Below, in pieces: positions 16,938 to 26,303 of a DNA stretch of 64,000 bases. Below the pieces are notes generated by a model. That model searched no databases and had not been told where the DNA came from. It saw only the letters and a list, made by a program, of their open reading frames with translations. Positions within the stretch are counted from its first letter, which is position 1; each line of letters opens with the position of its first letter. A program made the translations under genes and the position numbers. The DNA comes from Hephaestia mangrovi (GTDB lineage Bacteria; Pseudomonadota; Alphaproteobacteria; Sphingomonadales; Sphingomonadaceae), in assembly GCF_019880555.1 (NCBI RefSeq), contig NZ_JAINVU010000001.1, positions 558,001-622,000 on the forward strand, written 5' to 3'.

Positions 16938-18887
16938 TCAGCCGCCGGGACGGATCGGCACTTCGAACGGGCTGGCCGGCAGCTTCGATCCATCAGTCAC
17001 CGTGCAGATCGGGCTGTCGCCCCAACAATAGCGGATACGCGTCGCGCGGCCGGTGAACTGGGTGGCGTCGATCGTCACGGTATCGCTGGAGCTGATATGC
17101 GCGTCGACGAAGCGGCACGATGCGTCGCTAGCGCCGCAAAGCTCGAACGCGGTCGGGCTGCCGCTGTAGGATAGCAGGCGATCGGCGACATCGGCGAAGC
17201 GCATTTCAATGGCGTTGCCATCGCGCGTGGCCCCCGCAGGCCGCGGGCCTGTCGCGGTCGGCTCGCCGAAAGCCAGCCGACGCACGGCCGATGCCAACCG
17301 GGCGCCGACCGCCTGCTTGTGGGTCGGATGGATGCTGTCGGGATCGCCGATGTCGATGGTGACGATATAGTCGGCCTTGGGGTCGGCGATCGCCGCGCGC
17401 CGTTGCGCTTCGCGAATGTCGGCGAAGGCGGAATTGGTCGGGTGCGTCGGGCGCGGGCCGAAATCGGGCAGTTGCACGATCACGAACGGCAGGCTGGCGT
17501 CGAACGATCGCCGCCAGTCAGCCATCATCGCAGTGAGGCCGGCCTGATAGTGCGGCGCGTAATGGATATCGGACTCTCCCTGGTACCAGAGCGCCGCCTT
17601 GAACGCATAGCCGCCGATCGGCGAGATCATGCCGTTGCGGATCACCGACACACCGTGCGCCGGTCCCCAGGGCAATTGCGGTGCAATATCCTGCGCGGGC
17701 ATTTCGGCATAGCGCCAGGGCTGCGACAACGGCACCGATGAGCCGTCGGCGAACCGAATGGCGCGCGTTTCCGGTGGGCCATTGAGGCCGCAATAGCGCC
17801 AGCTGCAGAAGATGTTGGTGACGATCGTGTTGATGCCGGCGTGCAGCACGCCGTCCGGAATAACGTGGCGGGCGTCACGTGCGCCGGACGTGCCGCCGAC
17901 ACCATTGCCGTTGACCCAGCTTTCGTCTTCCTCGTTGACCGCACCGAGATCGAGGGTCGCGGCCTGTTTCGCCTGAGCCGCAGTCAACGTTACTTCGGTG
18001 CGCAGCCACATCTGACCGACAAAGCCATCGGGTGATGAGCCCGTCCACAGCGCCCAGGGGCCGAGCGCCTTCGGCGCGACCTTCCAGGTGCTGGCGTCAT
18101 AGGATGGCTGCCACGGCTCACCGCCCGGGATGCCGAGACCGTGCCACCACGCTTCCCAAGTGGCGTCCCAGCCGCGTTCGGCCGCCTGCGCATCGGACCG
18201 ATATTGATCGAGCAGATCGAGCGCATGACCATATTGGTCCGCGGCGCGCAATGCCGGCTCGCCGGTCCATGCGCGCAGGCGGCTGCCGCCCCAGGCGGCG
18301 ATCACCATGCCCACCGGCGCGTGTGTATGGTTCGCCAGGTCTCTTACGAAGAAATAGCAGCTCGCGGACAGCGCACCGACCGTCTCGGGGGACACCACCT
18401 GCCAGTTCACCGGATCGGCGAACCGGGTGAGCGGGCTGGGGCTGGCATGCATCGGAATGGTCAACGCGCGAAGATCCGGGTGATCGGCGTCGGCGATCTC
18501 CTCGCGGGCATTGTCGGCGCTTTCGACCGGGAATTGCATGTTCGATTGTCCGGCGCACAGAAACACATCGCCGATCATCACGTCCTGCGCATGCTCGGAT
18601 CGACCGTCAGCGCTGGCGGTTAGAGTATAGGGGCCGCCCGCCGGCATGGCGGGGAGGGATGCCTGCCAATGTCCGTCGGCTCCAGCAGTGGCGCGCGCCG
18701 TCGCACCGCCAAGGCTCACCGTGACCACACTGCCTTGTGTCGCATCACCATAAACCGGGATCGGTCGGCCACGCTGCAGCACCGCGTGATCCTGAAACAT
18801 CGGGTGAAGCAGATTTTGCGCCATCGCCGGGGATGATGCCGCAGCCAGCAGAGCGGCAGAAACGATCCGGACAGTCAGACTCCTCAT
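16938..18887 (-). CDS. Sialate O-acetylesterase-like carbohydrate acetyl esterase
   Basis: This 649-residue exported SGNH-type esterase has a signal peptide ending near SPAMAQ. Block I is GQSNMQ with nucleophile Ser115, a later block is ALWYQGESD, and the Asp/His pair lies in DPDSIHPTHK. A beta-sandwich insert sits between them (about 250-400, with GPWALWTG and EEDESWVNG). Its architecture resembles esterases that remove acetyl groups from xylan or xyloglucan side chains (CE20-type). Sialic acid is unlikely as substrate in this context. The start overlaps the stop of the upstream CE1-like gene (ATGA), so it is the last gene of a GH9-GH51-CE1-esterase operon. Confidence 0.85.
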   Translation of the reverse strand: MRSLTVRIVSAALLAAASSPAMAQNLLHPMFQDHAVLQRGRPIPVYGDATQGSVVTVSLGGATARATAGADGHWQASLPAMPAGGPYTLTASADGRSEHAQDVMIGDVFLCAGQSNMQFPVESADNAREEIADADHPDLRALTIPMHASPSPLTRFADPVNWQVVSPETVGALSASCYFFVRDLANHTHAPVGMVIAAWGGSRLRAWTGEPALRAADQYGHALDLLDQYRSDAQAAERGWDATWEAWWHGLGIPGGEPWQPSYDASTWKVAPKALGPWALWTGSSPDGFVGQMWLRTEVTLTAAQAKQAATLDLGAVNEEDESWVNGNGVGGTSGARDARHVIPDGVLHAGINTIVTNIFCSWRYCGLNGPPETRAIRFADGSSVPLSQPWRYAEMPAQDIAPQLPWGPAHGVSVIRNGMISPIGGYAFKAALWYQGESDIHYAPHYQAGLTAMMADWRRSFDASLPFVIVQLPDFGPRPTHPTNSAFADIREAQRRAAIADPKADYIVTIDIGDPDSIHPTHKQAVGARLASAVRRLAFGEPTATGPRPAGATRDGNAIEMRFADVADRLLSYSGSPTAFELCGASDASCRFVDAHISSSDTVTIDATQFTGRATRIRYCWGDSPICTVTDGSKLPASPFEVPIRPGG

Positions 18888-19957
18888 TGGCTGGCGGCGA
18901 ATTGCAGATGATCGCTGAAGAACGGCAGTACGTGATCCTGAAACCGAAAGGCCACGTTGCTGACGTGCGTGCCGGGATAGATTTCGAAGCTGTTGGCGAC
19001 GCCGTAGCTGTCAAGAATGTCGTGAAGCTTTCCCGCATCAAAGCGCAGACCATCCTGATCGCCGACATCGATCGCGATCGCCCGATATTGCCTCAGATTG
19101 CCGATATATTGATCGACGAACGCCAGCGGCGCGTTGGCGGTCCATCTCGCGAGTACGTCGGGCTGCAGTGTTCCATCTTTGGTCGGCAGGTCGAGAAAAA
19201 GCGGCGGCTTCTTCGGATCGGGCGACCAGGCCGCCGCCGTCGCCAGCATCGCCTTGGTCAGGAACGGCAGATCGGCAGCGTCAGCGGGCGATTTGATTGC
19301 CTCGAGCGACGCCAGCGCCTTGGGGTCGATCTGATAGGTGGGGCGTGGCGACAGACAGCATGGGCTCATGATGTAGAGCGCCCCGAAAACGTCGGCATGT
19401 TTCATCCCGATCCGTGTCGCGCCGTAACCACCCATCGAGTGGCCGACGAGTCCGCGGCTCAGCCTGTCCGGAATCGTACGATAATGCCCGTCGATATAAT
19501 GAACGAGATCGCGATAGATGAAGGTTTCGAAATCGCCGACTGTCTGCCCGCCAGAATACATCGAACCGCCGTAGACCGTCTTCGAATCGGGCAAGACGAT
19601 GATCATGTCGCGAGCGCCTTTGGCGTCGGCGTTTTCGATCGTCTGCGGCACATGGATTTCATGAATCCATTGTTCGGCGCCGATCGAATAGCCGTGGAGC
19701 GCATAGACCACCGGGTACCGCCGGTGCGGGTGACTGGAATAGCCCGGCGGCAACACCACCAGCACATCACGATCGGGCGATTCGCCTTCGAGATTGCCCA
19801 CCAGCGAGGGCGCATGAACCCTGATATGTTCGACGGTCACGGTTGGCGCGCCGGCGACGGGCGGCGGGCTGTTGGTCACCGCCTGCGCGAGCAGCGGCAC
19901 CGGTGCGCCCAATGCCACCAGTGCTGTCGTGACCAATGCTATCGTGCGTCTGTGCAT
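18884..19957 (-). CDS. CE1-like alpha/beta-hydrolase esterase, exported
   Basis: This 357-residue protein has a signal peptide (cleavage near PLLAQ). The hydrolase fold shows YPVVYALHGY, the nucleophile elbow GHSMGG with Ser174, and a C-terminal His in YPGTHVSNVAF. It resembles the esterase-D/feruloyl and acetyl-xylan esterase group. Within this locus it most likely removes feruloyl or acetyl groups from arabinoxylan in the periplasm, although the acyl specificity cannot be read from the sequence. The site GGGGAG precedes ATG 19957. It overlaps the downstream acetyl esterase by four bases. Confidence 0.85.
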   Translation of the reverse strand: MHRRTIALVTTALVALGAPVPLLAQAVTNSPPPVAGAPTVTVEHIRVHAPSLVGNLEGESPDRDVLVVLPPGYSSHPHRRYPVVYALHGYSIGAEQWIHEIHVPQTIENADAKGARDMIIVLPDSKTVYGGSMYSGGQTVGDFETFIYRDLVHYIDGHYRTIPDRLSRGLVGHSMGGYGATRIGMKHADVFGALYIMSPCCLSPRPTYQIDPKALASLEAIKSPADAADLPFLTKAMLATAAAWSPDPKKPPLFLDLPTKDGTLQPDVLARWTANAPLAFVDQYIGNLRQYRAIAIDVGDQDGLRFDAGKLHDILDSYGVANSFEIYPGTHVSNVAFRFQDHVLPFFSDHLQFAASQ

Positions 19958-19994
19958 ATGCCATCTCCCCTAAGATGTCGTTTCGCTTGCCGCG

Positions 19995-22091
19995 TTAGCG
20001 CGCGTCCTGCAGCGGGAACTGGTAGATCGACGTGGAAATTGGCGGCACCGTCAGCGTCTTGCCGAGCGGATCAACGCCTTGCTGACGAATTGTTACCCCC
20101 GGCGGCGCGCCGACCTTGTTGGCAGCATCGAGGCTGGCGCCGGTCAGCCGCCAAACGGTGCCGCGCCCCTGCGTCGTGCCCGCCGTCAGACTGATCGCTA
20201 TCGATTGCGGCTTGGCCGTAGCATTGACCACGGCGATCGCGAGATGGTGACGGTCAGGCGTCAGCGCCGCGATCACGTCGAGCGGATAAGTCGGGCTGCC
20301 CGCCTTTACTTGCGGATGATCGTATCCGACCGGATATTTGGGATCCGGCTGGGGTACATTGCCGGTCAGGTAAACGGGGATCATGCCGGCGCCGAAATGA
20401 TCGCCATATAGTTTGAATACTTCGCCGGTCGAATTGAGCACCGATGCTGTTGGCGTGATGTCCATCGTCGACGCGCCGGTAGTGAACGCGGCCATGCGCA
20501 GGAAATCCGTGTGGCGCAGCATTTCCTGCAACACCATCGAATAAGCCAGCGCCAGCTTCAGGTCGGGCTTGGCGCCGATATAGGCGTATTCATCGATCGA
20601 CAGGAACGTGTGCTTTGCCTTCATCTGCGGGAATCGCTGCTGGTAGATCGCCCATTCGTCGGCCTTCATCCGCACGTCGTTCGATGGAGAGCGGATGAAT
20701 TCCATTACCGCCTCATCTATCGGCGCATCGGGGCGCTTTTCGGCGCGATCATACCAATGCTCGCTCAAGCCGTCGAAATTGCCCCAGGCCTGTTTAAGCA
20801 GCCCGCCAGTCCAGTCTTCGTCGGTGCCGAATTTGTGCTGGATGCTGGCCGGCGACGGATTCTCCTTGGCGTCGCGCGGGTGGAGTTGATCCGGCATCGC
20901 CCCGGAGCCGATCAGCGTGATCGACGGATCGACCGCGCGCATCGCCGCGGCAAAGCGATTGTGCTTCTCCATGAAGTAATCGAGCGTCGTCCTGCCGATT
21001 TGCCACCAGCCATAGGGCTCGTTGCCGATGTTCCAGAATTTGACGCCATAGGGTGCCGGATGACCATTCGCGGCCCGCTTCGCGCCCCATTCGCTCGATG
21101 CCGGGCCGTTGATATAGTCAACCTCTTCAGCCGCCGAATTGGCGTCTCCCAGGCCGGCATTGACGGTGACATACGGCCGCACGTCGATCAGCCGTGTCAG
21201 CGCCATCCATTCGTCCATGCCGAGATCGTTTGCCTGCATCGCGCTCCACGCGTGGTCATACATCGGCGCGCGTTTGTCGCGGGGCCCCAGCGCGCCATGC
21301 CAATCCCAATTCGACAGGAAATTGCCACCGGGCAGGCGCCAGAATCCCGAATGCAGCGTCTTGAGGATCGCAACCGTGTCGGCGCGCCACCCGTCGATAT
21401 TGTCGGCCGGCATCAGCGACACCACGCCGGTACGGAAATCGCCCGATCCGGTGCCGGTGACGGAGAAGCTGGCATCGTCACTATCGGTACCGGCGATGTA
21501 ATGCAGCTGCACCGTCTGCCACGCGTCGGTGAGTGCCGGCAGGCGAATGATTTGTCGCTGGCCGGGGTTCGGCCCCCAAGCCAACGTCGCCGAGACGCGG
21601 GCGCCTGGCGTGCCGCGAATGACGATATGACCGGTATAGGCGCGCCCCTTCGCTACGCCGAGCCCGCTTTGCCCGAAGCCGCGCAGCTGGTCAGCATCGA
21701 GCGTCACCTCGACGTCCTGCTGACCGACATAGGGATTATCGGTCGGCATCGTCACTGCCCCGGTATCGCCGATCGGTCGCCATTTGCGCAGCGCCATCGC
21801 GGGACGGCCTTCGGCGCTCGCGGGGAGTTTGGGGTCGTGCTTGGCGTCGACTACCGGAAAATAGAATTTCCGATCGTCGAGCATCTCAGCCCACAGGCTG
21901 TGCGCAACGAGACCGCCAATCGGCTCGATGAACATGCCATATTCATAGGGCGATATCGCCTCGCTCTGTTGGTCGAGGTCGATCTGGGCCGTGATCGCCG
22001 GGACGGCTGCGGCAACCGGTGCGACAGCGCCACACATCGCGATGGTCGCGATGCCGATCCCAACAAAAGACGCTGATCGAGCGTGCTTCAT
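19995..22091 (-). CDS. GH51 alpha-L-arabinofuranosidase, exported
   Basis: This 698-residue enzyme releases L-arabinose side chains from arabinoxylan or arabinan. The start at 22091 is chosen over an upstream ATG because AGGAGAGG lies just before it and a signal peptide follows directly (cleavage near APVAAA). The family-51 acid/base Glu358 is in NIGNEPYGW and the nucleophile Glu501 in SIDEYAYIG. A carbohydrate-binding beta-sandwich (about 85-230) is inserted before the catalytic barrel, and a C-terminal beta domain follows. It lies 93 bases downstream of the GH9 gene in the same operon. Confidence 0.92.
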   Translation of the reverse strand: MKHARSASFVGIGIATIAMCGAVAPVAAAVPAITAQIDLDQQSEAISPYEYGMFIEPIGGLVAHSLWAEMLDDRKFYFPVVDAKHDPKLPASAEGRPAMALRKWRPIGDTGAVTMPTDNPYVGQQDVEVTLDADQLRGFGQSGLGVAKGRAYTGHIVIRGTPGARVSATLAWGPNPGQRQIIRLPALTDAWQTVQLHYIAGTDSDDASFSVTGTGSGDFRTGVVSLMPADNIDGWRADTVAILKTLHSGFWRLPGGNFLSNWDWHGALGPRDKRAPMYDHAWSAMQANDLGMDEWMALTRLIDVRPYVTVNAGLGDANSAAEEVDYINGPASSEWGAKRAANGHPAPYGVKFWNIGNEPYGWWQIGRTTLDYFMEKHNRFAAAMRAVDPSITLIGSGAMPDQLHPRDAKENPSPASIQHKFGTDEDWTGGLLKQAWGNFDGLSEHWYDRAEKRPDAPIDEAVMEFIRSPSNDVRMKADEWAIYQQRFPQMKAKHTFLSIDEYAYIGAKPDLKLALAYSMVLQEMLRHTDFLRMAAFTTGASTMDITPTASVLNSTGEVFKLYGDHFGAGMIPVYLTGNVPQPDPKYPVGYDHPQVKAGSPTYPLDVIAALTPDRHHLAIAVVNATAKPQSIAISLTAGTTQGRGTVWRLTGASLDAANKVGAPPGVTIRQQGVDPLGKTLTVPPISTSIYQFPLQDAR

Positions 22092-22184
22092 CAATCCTCT
22101 CCTGGTCATTCTCGCCGGTCGATCCCGGTCTTCGCTGTGCGGCGTTGTTTGCCGGGCGGCGTTGGCGAGGCCGCCCCGGCCTGC

Positions 22185-24671
22185 TCAATGCTCCTCGTTC
22201 GCCGCCGCGATCGCGGCGTTGGCGGCCAAGATGTAGGCCGTCGTAGTGCTGACGGTGTATTCGTTCTCGAACCACAAGAACGGCCAATCGGTCTTCAACT
22301 CGGGGAAATCGGGTTTGATGATGATGACGCCGGGCACCATCCCGCCGGGCACGAAGGTGTAATCGGCGCGATTGTGGCCATAGCCGACCAGCTTCGATTT
22401 GGTGCCGACGGTGGAGACCAGCGACAGGTTGTTCGCCGGATGGCGGCCGAGCATGTAATCAAGTGCGCGCAGCGTGTATTCGGGACCGATGATACCGGGA
22501 AACGCCTTGTGCAGCAGGTACATGTTCGATCCGAACATCGCCACCTGCGCCGATCCCGCCCAGGACCCTTCGCTGATCGGCACACCGAATGGATTGGCGG
22601 CAAGCTGGCTGTCGACCTTCTGCTTGAAAGCCTTCACCTCCGGCGCCAGCGCGGTCCGATAGTCGGTGCCCATATAGGGAATGGCGCGCACCGCAGCGCC
22701 GCCGATCCAGTCGAAATGCTGTTTGATCGCCGGCAGTAACTGCTCCAGCCGCTCGCGGTAAACGGGATCGCCCTTGGTTGTGATGAGCAGATCGATTGTC
22801 GCCATTGCATCGCTGATCGTGATCATGCCGGGGCCGTCCCGGCCGTCGCCGCTATTGTCGCCTGCGGCTACCTTGGCACGTTGAGCCTGCCACAAAGCCT
22901 TGGCTGCGGTGAGCGCCTGGGCGGCCATCGCCGGATCGCTGCCTTGCAGCGCTCGCGACGCGGCGGCCAGCGCGTCGGCCACGGTCAGGTCATTCGCCGG
23001 CAGATCGGTGGTGTAGGCCCAACGGTCGTCGGGTTTGCCCGATCGATCGCCCGCGCGCTCGTTCGGCCCGAGCGCGGGATCGTAGAGACGGCCATCGGTC
23101 TGCGACGCCGCGTCGCCTAGATGGGTATATTGTTTGAGCGTGGGTGATACGATGCCGACGATCGCGTGCCCGAACGCCTTGTATTGTGCCAGCAGTTGCA
23201 GTGTGCCGTGCTGGATTTGCTGGATGGCATCCGGTTTTCCGTCGGGCTTGCGGATGTGAACCTCGCGGGCCGCCTCGTCGATCGCCGTCTCGTCCCAATC
23301 CAGCCCGAACAGCTCTCGCGCCCAGACGAGATCGCGGATTACCGCCGCGTTGCTCGGCGTCTGGATGTCGAAGTCGCCGGCATCCTGCCAGCCGCCGACA
23401 TTCAACCCCGGAATGTGTTCGCCCGCCTTATACGGGGAATCGAGGTTCGGCCCCATGTGGTAGCCGTCGAAATGGACGATGTTGGGTGGTGCTTGGCGCG
23501 CATCATCGAGGTGCGAGAGCCCTTGCCATATGCGGTATTCCTCCCGCACCCGCATATGATCCATCTGCTCGGCGAGATACGTGTCCAGCGAGGTCTGCCA
23601 GATGTGATCGTAGGCGTGGGCGGAAATCGGGAATGGGTTGGTCGTGTGCCCGGCGTAGGAAATTGCGTAAATGCCGGGTTCGTGCACGCTGGAGAAATCG
23701 AACGCTGCGTAATGGTAGCGCATCCACTTTCCGCGCGAGCTCGTCTTGGCGGTGAACACCGGCTGTTCGCCGTCGGCGGTGATCTTGACCAGCGTCGCTT
23801 CGCCGGGCGCCTTGAAATTGGGATCGAGCTCGATCAGCGCGACCTTATGGCGTGCAGGCGTATAGCCGGCCTGGTTGAACGAGACGACGGGCTGGCGCGC
23901 CCAATCTTTCACCAGGTTGGGGCGTACGTGCCAAACGATCGCATTGTCCTTGGCGCCGGCAGGGATCAGAGAGCGGACCACGAACCAGCCGTTTTGCGCG
24001 CGGTTGCGTGCGTCATAGAGTGCCAACGGCGATCCGTCGGAGGTGATCGTCACCCGTCGCGACGGATCCTCGGGGGCCAGCGTCAGCGATTTGCCGCCCG
24101 AAACGAGCGGCAGCGGGTTGCCTGAGTCGTCCTTGGCCATCGGGCCGGCGGCATCGCGCGGGAACAAGCCGGGATCGGCGTCCATCAGATAAGTCTTGCC
24201 AAAATAGGCGGTTGGCAGAAAATCCAGGTTGAACCCCGCCTTGCCCGCGAGGCTTTCCGGCAGCGGCTTGTCGAGATCGACGGCGATACGGAAGCCATCT
24301 CCTTCCGCCGTCACTTTGATGGCGTAGCTCAGGCCGACCTTCGCATAGGTCGATCGCATCACCACCTGGTTGGGCGCGCTGCCGAGCGTTCGGCTAACGA
24401 AGGCCGGCACGGGCGCCCATTGCTCGGGGGTAGGATCGAGCCGCACCTCGCCGTCGGCGGCGATGCGGTCACCCTGCATGATGATCTGGATGCCGCCGTT
24501 CTTTTCATCGAAGAAAATGGGGCTGAAGGTATTCTGGCCAGTGATGACGCTGAGGCCGGGCGCTTCGAACGTCTGATCTCCGGTCAGCTTCAGCGATTGC
24601 GCTCCTGCTGTGGGAGTTATCGCAACCATGCAAGCCGACGCGAGCAGCCGGAACCACAGCTTATTATTCAT
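22185..24671 (-). CDS. GH9 family glycoside hydrolase, exported
   Basis: This 828-residue protein starts at ATG 24671 after GGGAGAGG. The signal peptide ends near TAGAQ. An N-terminal beta region is followed by an Ig-like domain with VSFNQAGYTPARHKVALIEL (about 290-370) and a C-terminal (alpha/alpha)6 barrel. Asp430 and Asp433 in QDAGDFD and the catalytic acid Glu804 in FENEYTVSTTTAY mark family 9. The family is mostly beta-1,4-glucanases, with some exo-glucosaminidases and beta-glucosidases, so its role in a xylan locus is not obvious; attack on cellulose or xyloglucan associated with xylan is possible. It is the first gene of its operon, with an operator in its promoter. Confidence 0.88.
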   Translation of the reverse strand: MNNKLWFRLLASACMVAITPTAGAQSLKLTGDQTFEAPGLSVITGQNTFSPIFFDEKNGGIQIIMQGDRIAADGEVRLDPTPEQWAPVPAFVSRTLGSAPNQVVMRSTYAKVGLSYAIKVTAEGDGFRIAVDLDKPLPESLAGKAGFNLDFLPTAYFGKTYLMDADPGLFPRDAAGPMAKDDSGNPLPLVSGGKSLTLAPEDPSRRVTITSDGSPLALYDARNRAQNGWFVVRSLIPAGAKDNAIVWHVRPNLVKDWARQPVVSFNQAGYTPARHKVALIELDPNFKAPGEATLVKITADGEQPVFTAKTSSRGKWMRYHYAAFDFSSVHEPGIYAISYAGHTTNPFPISAHAYDHIWQTSLDTYLAEQMDHMRVREEYRIWQGLSHLDDARQAPPNIVHFDGYHMGPNLDSPYKAGEHIPGLNVGGWQDAGDFDIQTPSNAAVIRDLVWARELFGLDWDETAIDEAAREVHIRKPDGKPDAIQQIQHGTLQLLAQYKAFGHAIVGIVSPTLKQYTHLGDAASQTDGRLYDPALGPNERAGDRSGKPDDRWAYTTDLPANDLTVADALAAASRALQGSDPAMAAQALTAAKALWQAQRAKVAAGDNSGDGRDGPGMITISDAMATIDLLITTKGDPVYRERLEQLLPAIKQHFDWIGGAAVRAIPYMGTDYRTALAPEVKAFKQKVDSQLAANPFGVPISEGSWAGSAQVAMFGSNMYLLHKAFPGIIGPEYTLRALDYMLGRHPANNLSLVSTVGTKSKLVGYGHNRADYTFVPGGMVPGVIIIKPDFPELKTDWPFLWFENEYTVSTTTAYILAANAAIAAANEEH

Positions 24672-24683
24672 TTTCCTCTCCCT

Positions 24684-24697
24684 TGGTATCGATACCA
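24684..24697 (-). promoter_or_regulatory. LacI-type operator box 2, perfect palindrome TGGTATCGATACCA
   Basis: It is a perfect 14-bp palindrome ending 12 bases before the GH9 start codon. It overlaps the predicted -10 edge and start point of the GH9 promoter. It is the best copy in the window and was used as the reference for the others. Confidence 0.75.
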
Positions 24698-24724
24698 TAA
24701 TACGTTTCGGGAGAGGATTGTAAA
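24697..24724 (-). promoter_or_regulatory. Promoter of the GH9-GH51-CE1-acetyl esterase operon
   Basis: On the minus strand TTTACA (24724-24719) is separated by 16 bases from TATTAT (24702-24697). Both elements match sigma-70 consensus at five of six positions. Transcription would start near 24690, inside the operator. Confidence 0.6.
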
Positions 24725-24795
24725 TGGGGCAGGAGTTTGCGGTTTGGCTTATCGATCCGAGTGACGAAGGTAGCCGCGCCACCGCCCCGGATGAT

Positions 24796-24824
24796 CGACC
24801 CGGCGGCGCGGGGCCGCCGGGTCG
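24796..24824 (-). other. Strong hairpin downstream of xylA
   Basis: A perfect 12-bp stem CGACCCGGCGGC (24796-24807) pairs with 24813-24824 around a 5-base loop. No U-tract follows, so it may stabilise the xylA mRNA end or act with a termination factor. The rest of 24698-24981 holds no gene. Confidence 0.5.
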
Positions 24825-24981
24825 TGGTCAGCCCGCTCAGCCGCCGGAAGCATCGCTCAAGCCCCGACATTGGTCCCGGACCGGCGCGCTCGAATGCTCT
24901 GGTCATCCTTGGAGACGGGGACAGTGAGGCTCCTGAATCAGAACTCCGGCCGATGCTTGCGGGCGACGAGCGGAAGGGTCG

Positions 24982-26301
24982 TCAGACGAAGCGATTGACG
25001 ATATTTTCGAACCACTCCTGGCGTCCGGAGCGCTGATGCGGCTTCAGATCACGCTCGATCGCAAGCTCGGCGACCGAGGCGAGGGTGGCGCTATCGCCGG
25101 TTATGGCGCGGCCGATGTCGCCGTCCCAGCCGGCATAGCGCTCGGCGCGTGCGGTATCGAGCCGGCCGTCCGAGATGATCGCTTCTGCGGCCAGCAGCGC
25201 GCGCGCGATAACGTCGATCGCGCCGACGTGACCATGAAGCAGGTCGATCGCATCGATGCTCTGCCGGCGTACCTTGGCGTCGAAATTGAAGCCGCCGGTG
25301 GTGAAGCCGCCGGCGCGGAGGATTTCGATCATCGCCAGCGTCATGTCGGGCACCGAATTGGGGAATTGATCGGTATCCCAGCCGTTCTGATAATCGCCGC
25401 GATTGGCGTCGATCGAGCCGAAGATGCCGAGCGCGCGCGCGGTTGCGATTTCATGCTCGAACGTATGCCCGGCGAGTGTCGCGTGGTTGGCTTCGATATT
25501 GACTTTGACCTCGTTTTCCAGGCCGTAACGCTTCAGAAAGCCGTACACCGTTGCGGTATCGAAATCATATTGGTGCTTGGTCGGCTCGGCCGGTTTCGGC
25601 TCGATCAGGATAGTGCCCGAAAAGCCGATCTTGTGCTTGTGCTCGACGACCATGGAGAGGAAACGACCCAACTGGTCGAGCTCGCGCCCGAGATCGGTAT
25701 TGAGCAACGTCTCATAGCCTTCGCGCCCGCCCCAGAGTACGTAATTGGCGCCGCCCAGCCGGTGCGTCGCCTCGATCGCGTCGCGGACCTGCATTGCTGC
25801 GAAGGCGAATACTTCGGGATCGGGATTGGTCGCCGCGCCGGCAGCGAACCGGGGATGGCCGAACAGGTTGGCGGTTCCCCAGAGCAGTTTGCGCTTGTGG
25901 TCGGCCTGCAGCCGCTCGAGATGATCGACCGCTTCGGCGAACAGCCGACGGTGCTCGCCCACCGTCTCCGCAGCCGCCATCACGTCGATGTCGTGGAAGC
26001 AATAGAACGGCACGTCGAGACGATCGAAGAACGCGAAAGCAGCCTCTCGCTTTGCGGCAGCCGCGGCGCTGTCATTGGCGCCGGCGAGCCACGGCCGCTC
26101 GAAGGTGCCGGCGCCGAACACGTCGCTGCCTGGCCAGCAGAACGTATGCCAGAAGCACACCGCGAAGCGCAGATGATCCTCCATCCGCTTTCCCATCACC
26201 AGCCGGTTCTTGTCGTAGAAGCGGTAAGCGAGCTCGTCGGTCGCGTCGGCGCCCTGATAGGTGACCGTCGGAAGATCGGCGAAATAATCGGATGCGGACA
26301 T
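24982..26301 (-). CDS. xylA: Xylose isomerase
   Basis: This 439-residue cytoplasmic enzyme interconverts D-xylose and D-xylulose with divalent metal. ATG 26301 gives the typical class II N-terminus ([17 protein letters not shown]). The catalytic pair His103/Asp106 is in CFHDID. Glu234 and Lys236 in IEPKP form the metal and substrate site, and the family pattern [10 protein letters not shown] is present. It starts two bases after the xylulokinase stop, so GH43-xylB-xylA form one operon. It supplies the first step of the isomerase route, which coexists here with an oxidative xylose route. Confidence 0.97.
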   Translation of the reverse strand: MSASDYFADLPTVTYQGADATDELAYRFYDKNRLVMGKRMEDHLRFAVCFWHTFCWPGSDVFGAGTFERPWLAGANDSAAAAAKREAAFAFFDRLDVPFYCFHDIDVMAAAETVGEHRRLFAEAVDHLERLQADHKRKLLWGTANLFGHPRFAAGAATNPDPEVFAFAAMQVRDAIEATHRLGGANYVLWGGREGYETLLNTDLGRELDQLGRFLSMVVEHKHKIGFSGTILIEPKPAEPTKHQYDFDTATVYGFLKRYGLENEVKVNIEANHATLAGHTFEHEIATARALGIFGSIDANRGDYQNGWDTDQFPNSVPDMTLAMIEILRAGGFTTGGFNFDAKVRRQSIDAIDLLHGHVGAIDVIARALLAAEAIISDGRLDTARAERYAGWDGDIGRAITGDSATLASVAELAIERDLKPHQRSGRQEWFENIVNRFV

Positions 26302-26303
26302 GG

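Noticed and set aside
18737..22076. Two long plus-strand frames opposite the CE1 and GH51 genes
   Set aside because: They show no recognisable motif and are rich in Arg, whereas the minus-strand genes have catalytic residues and signal peptides.
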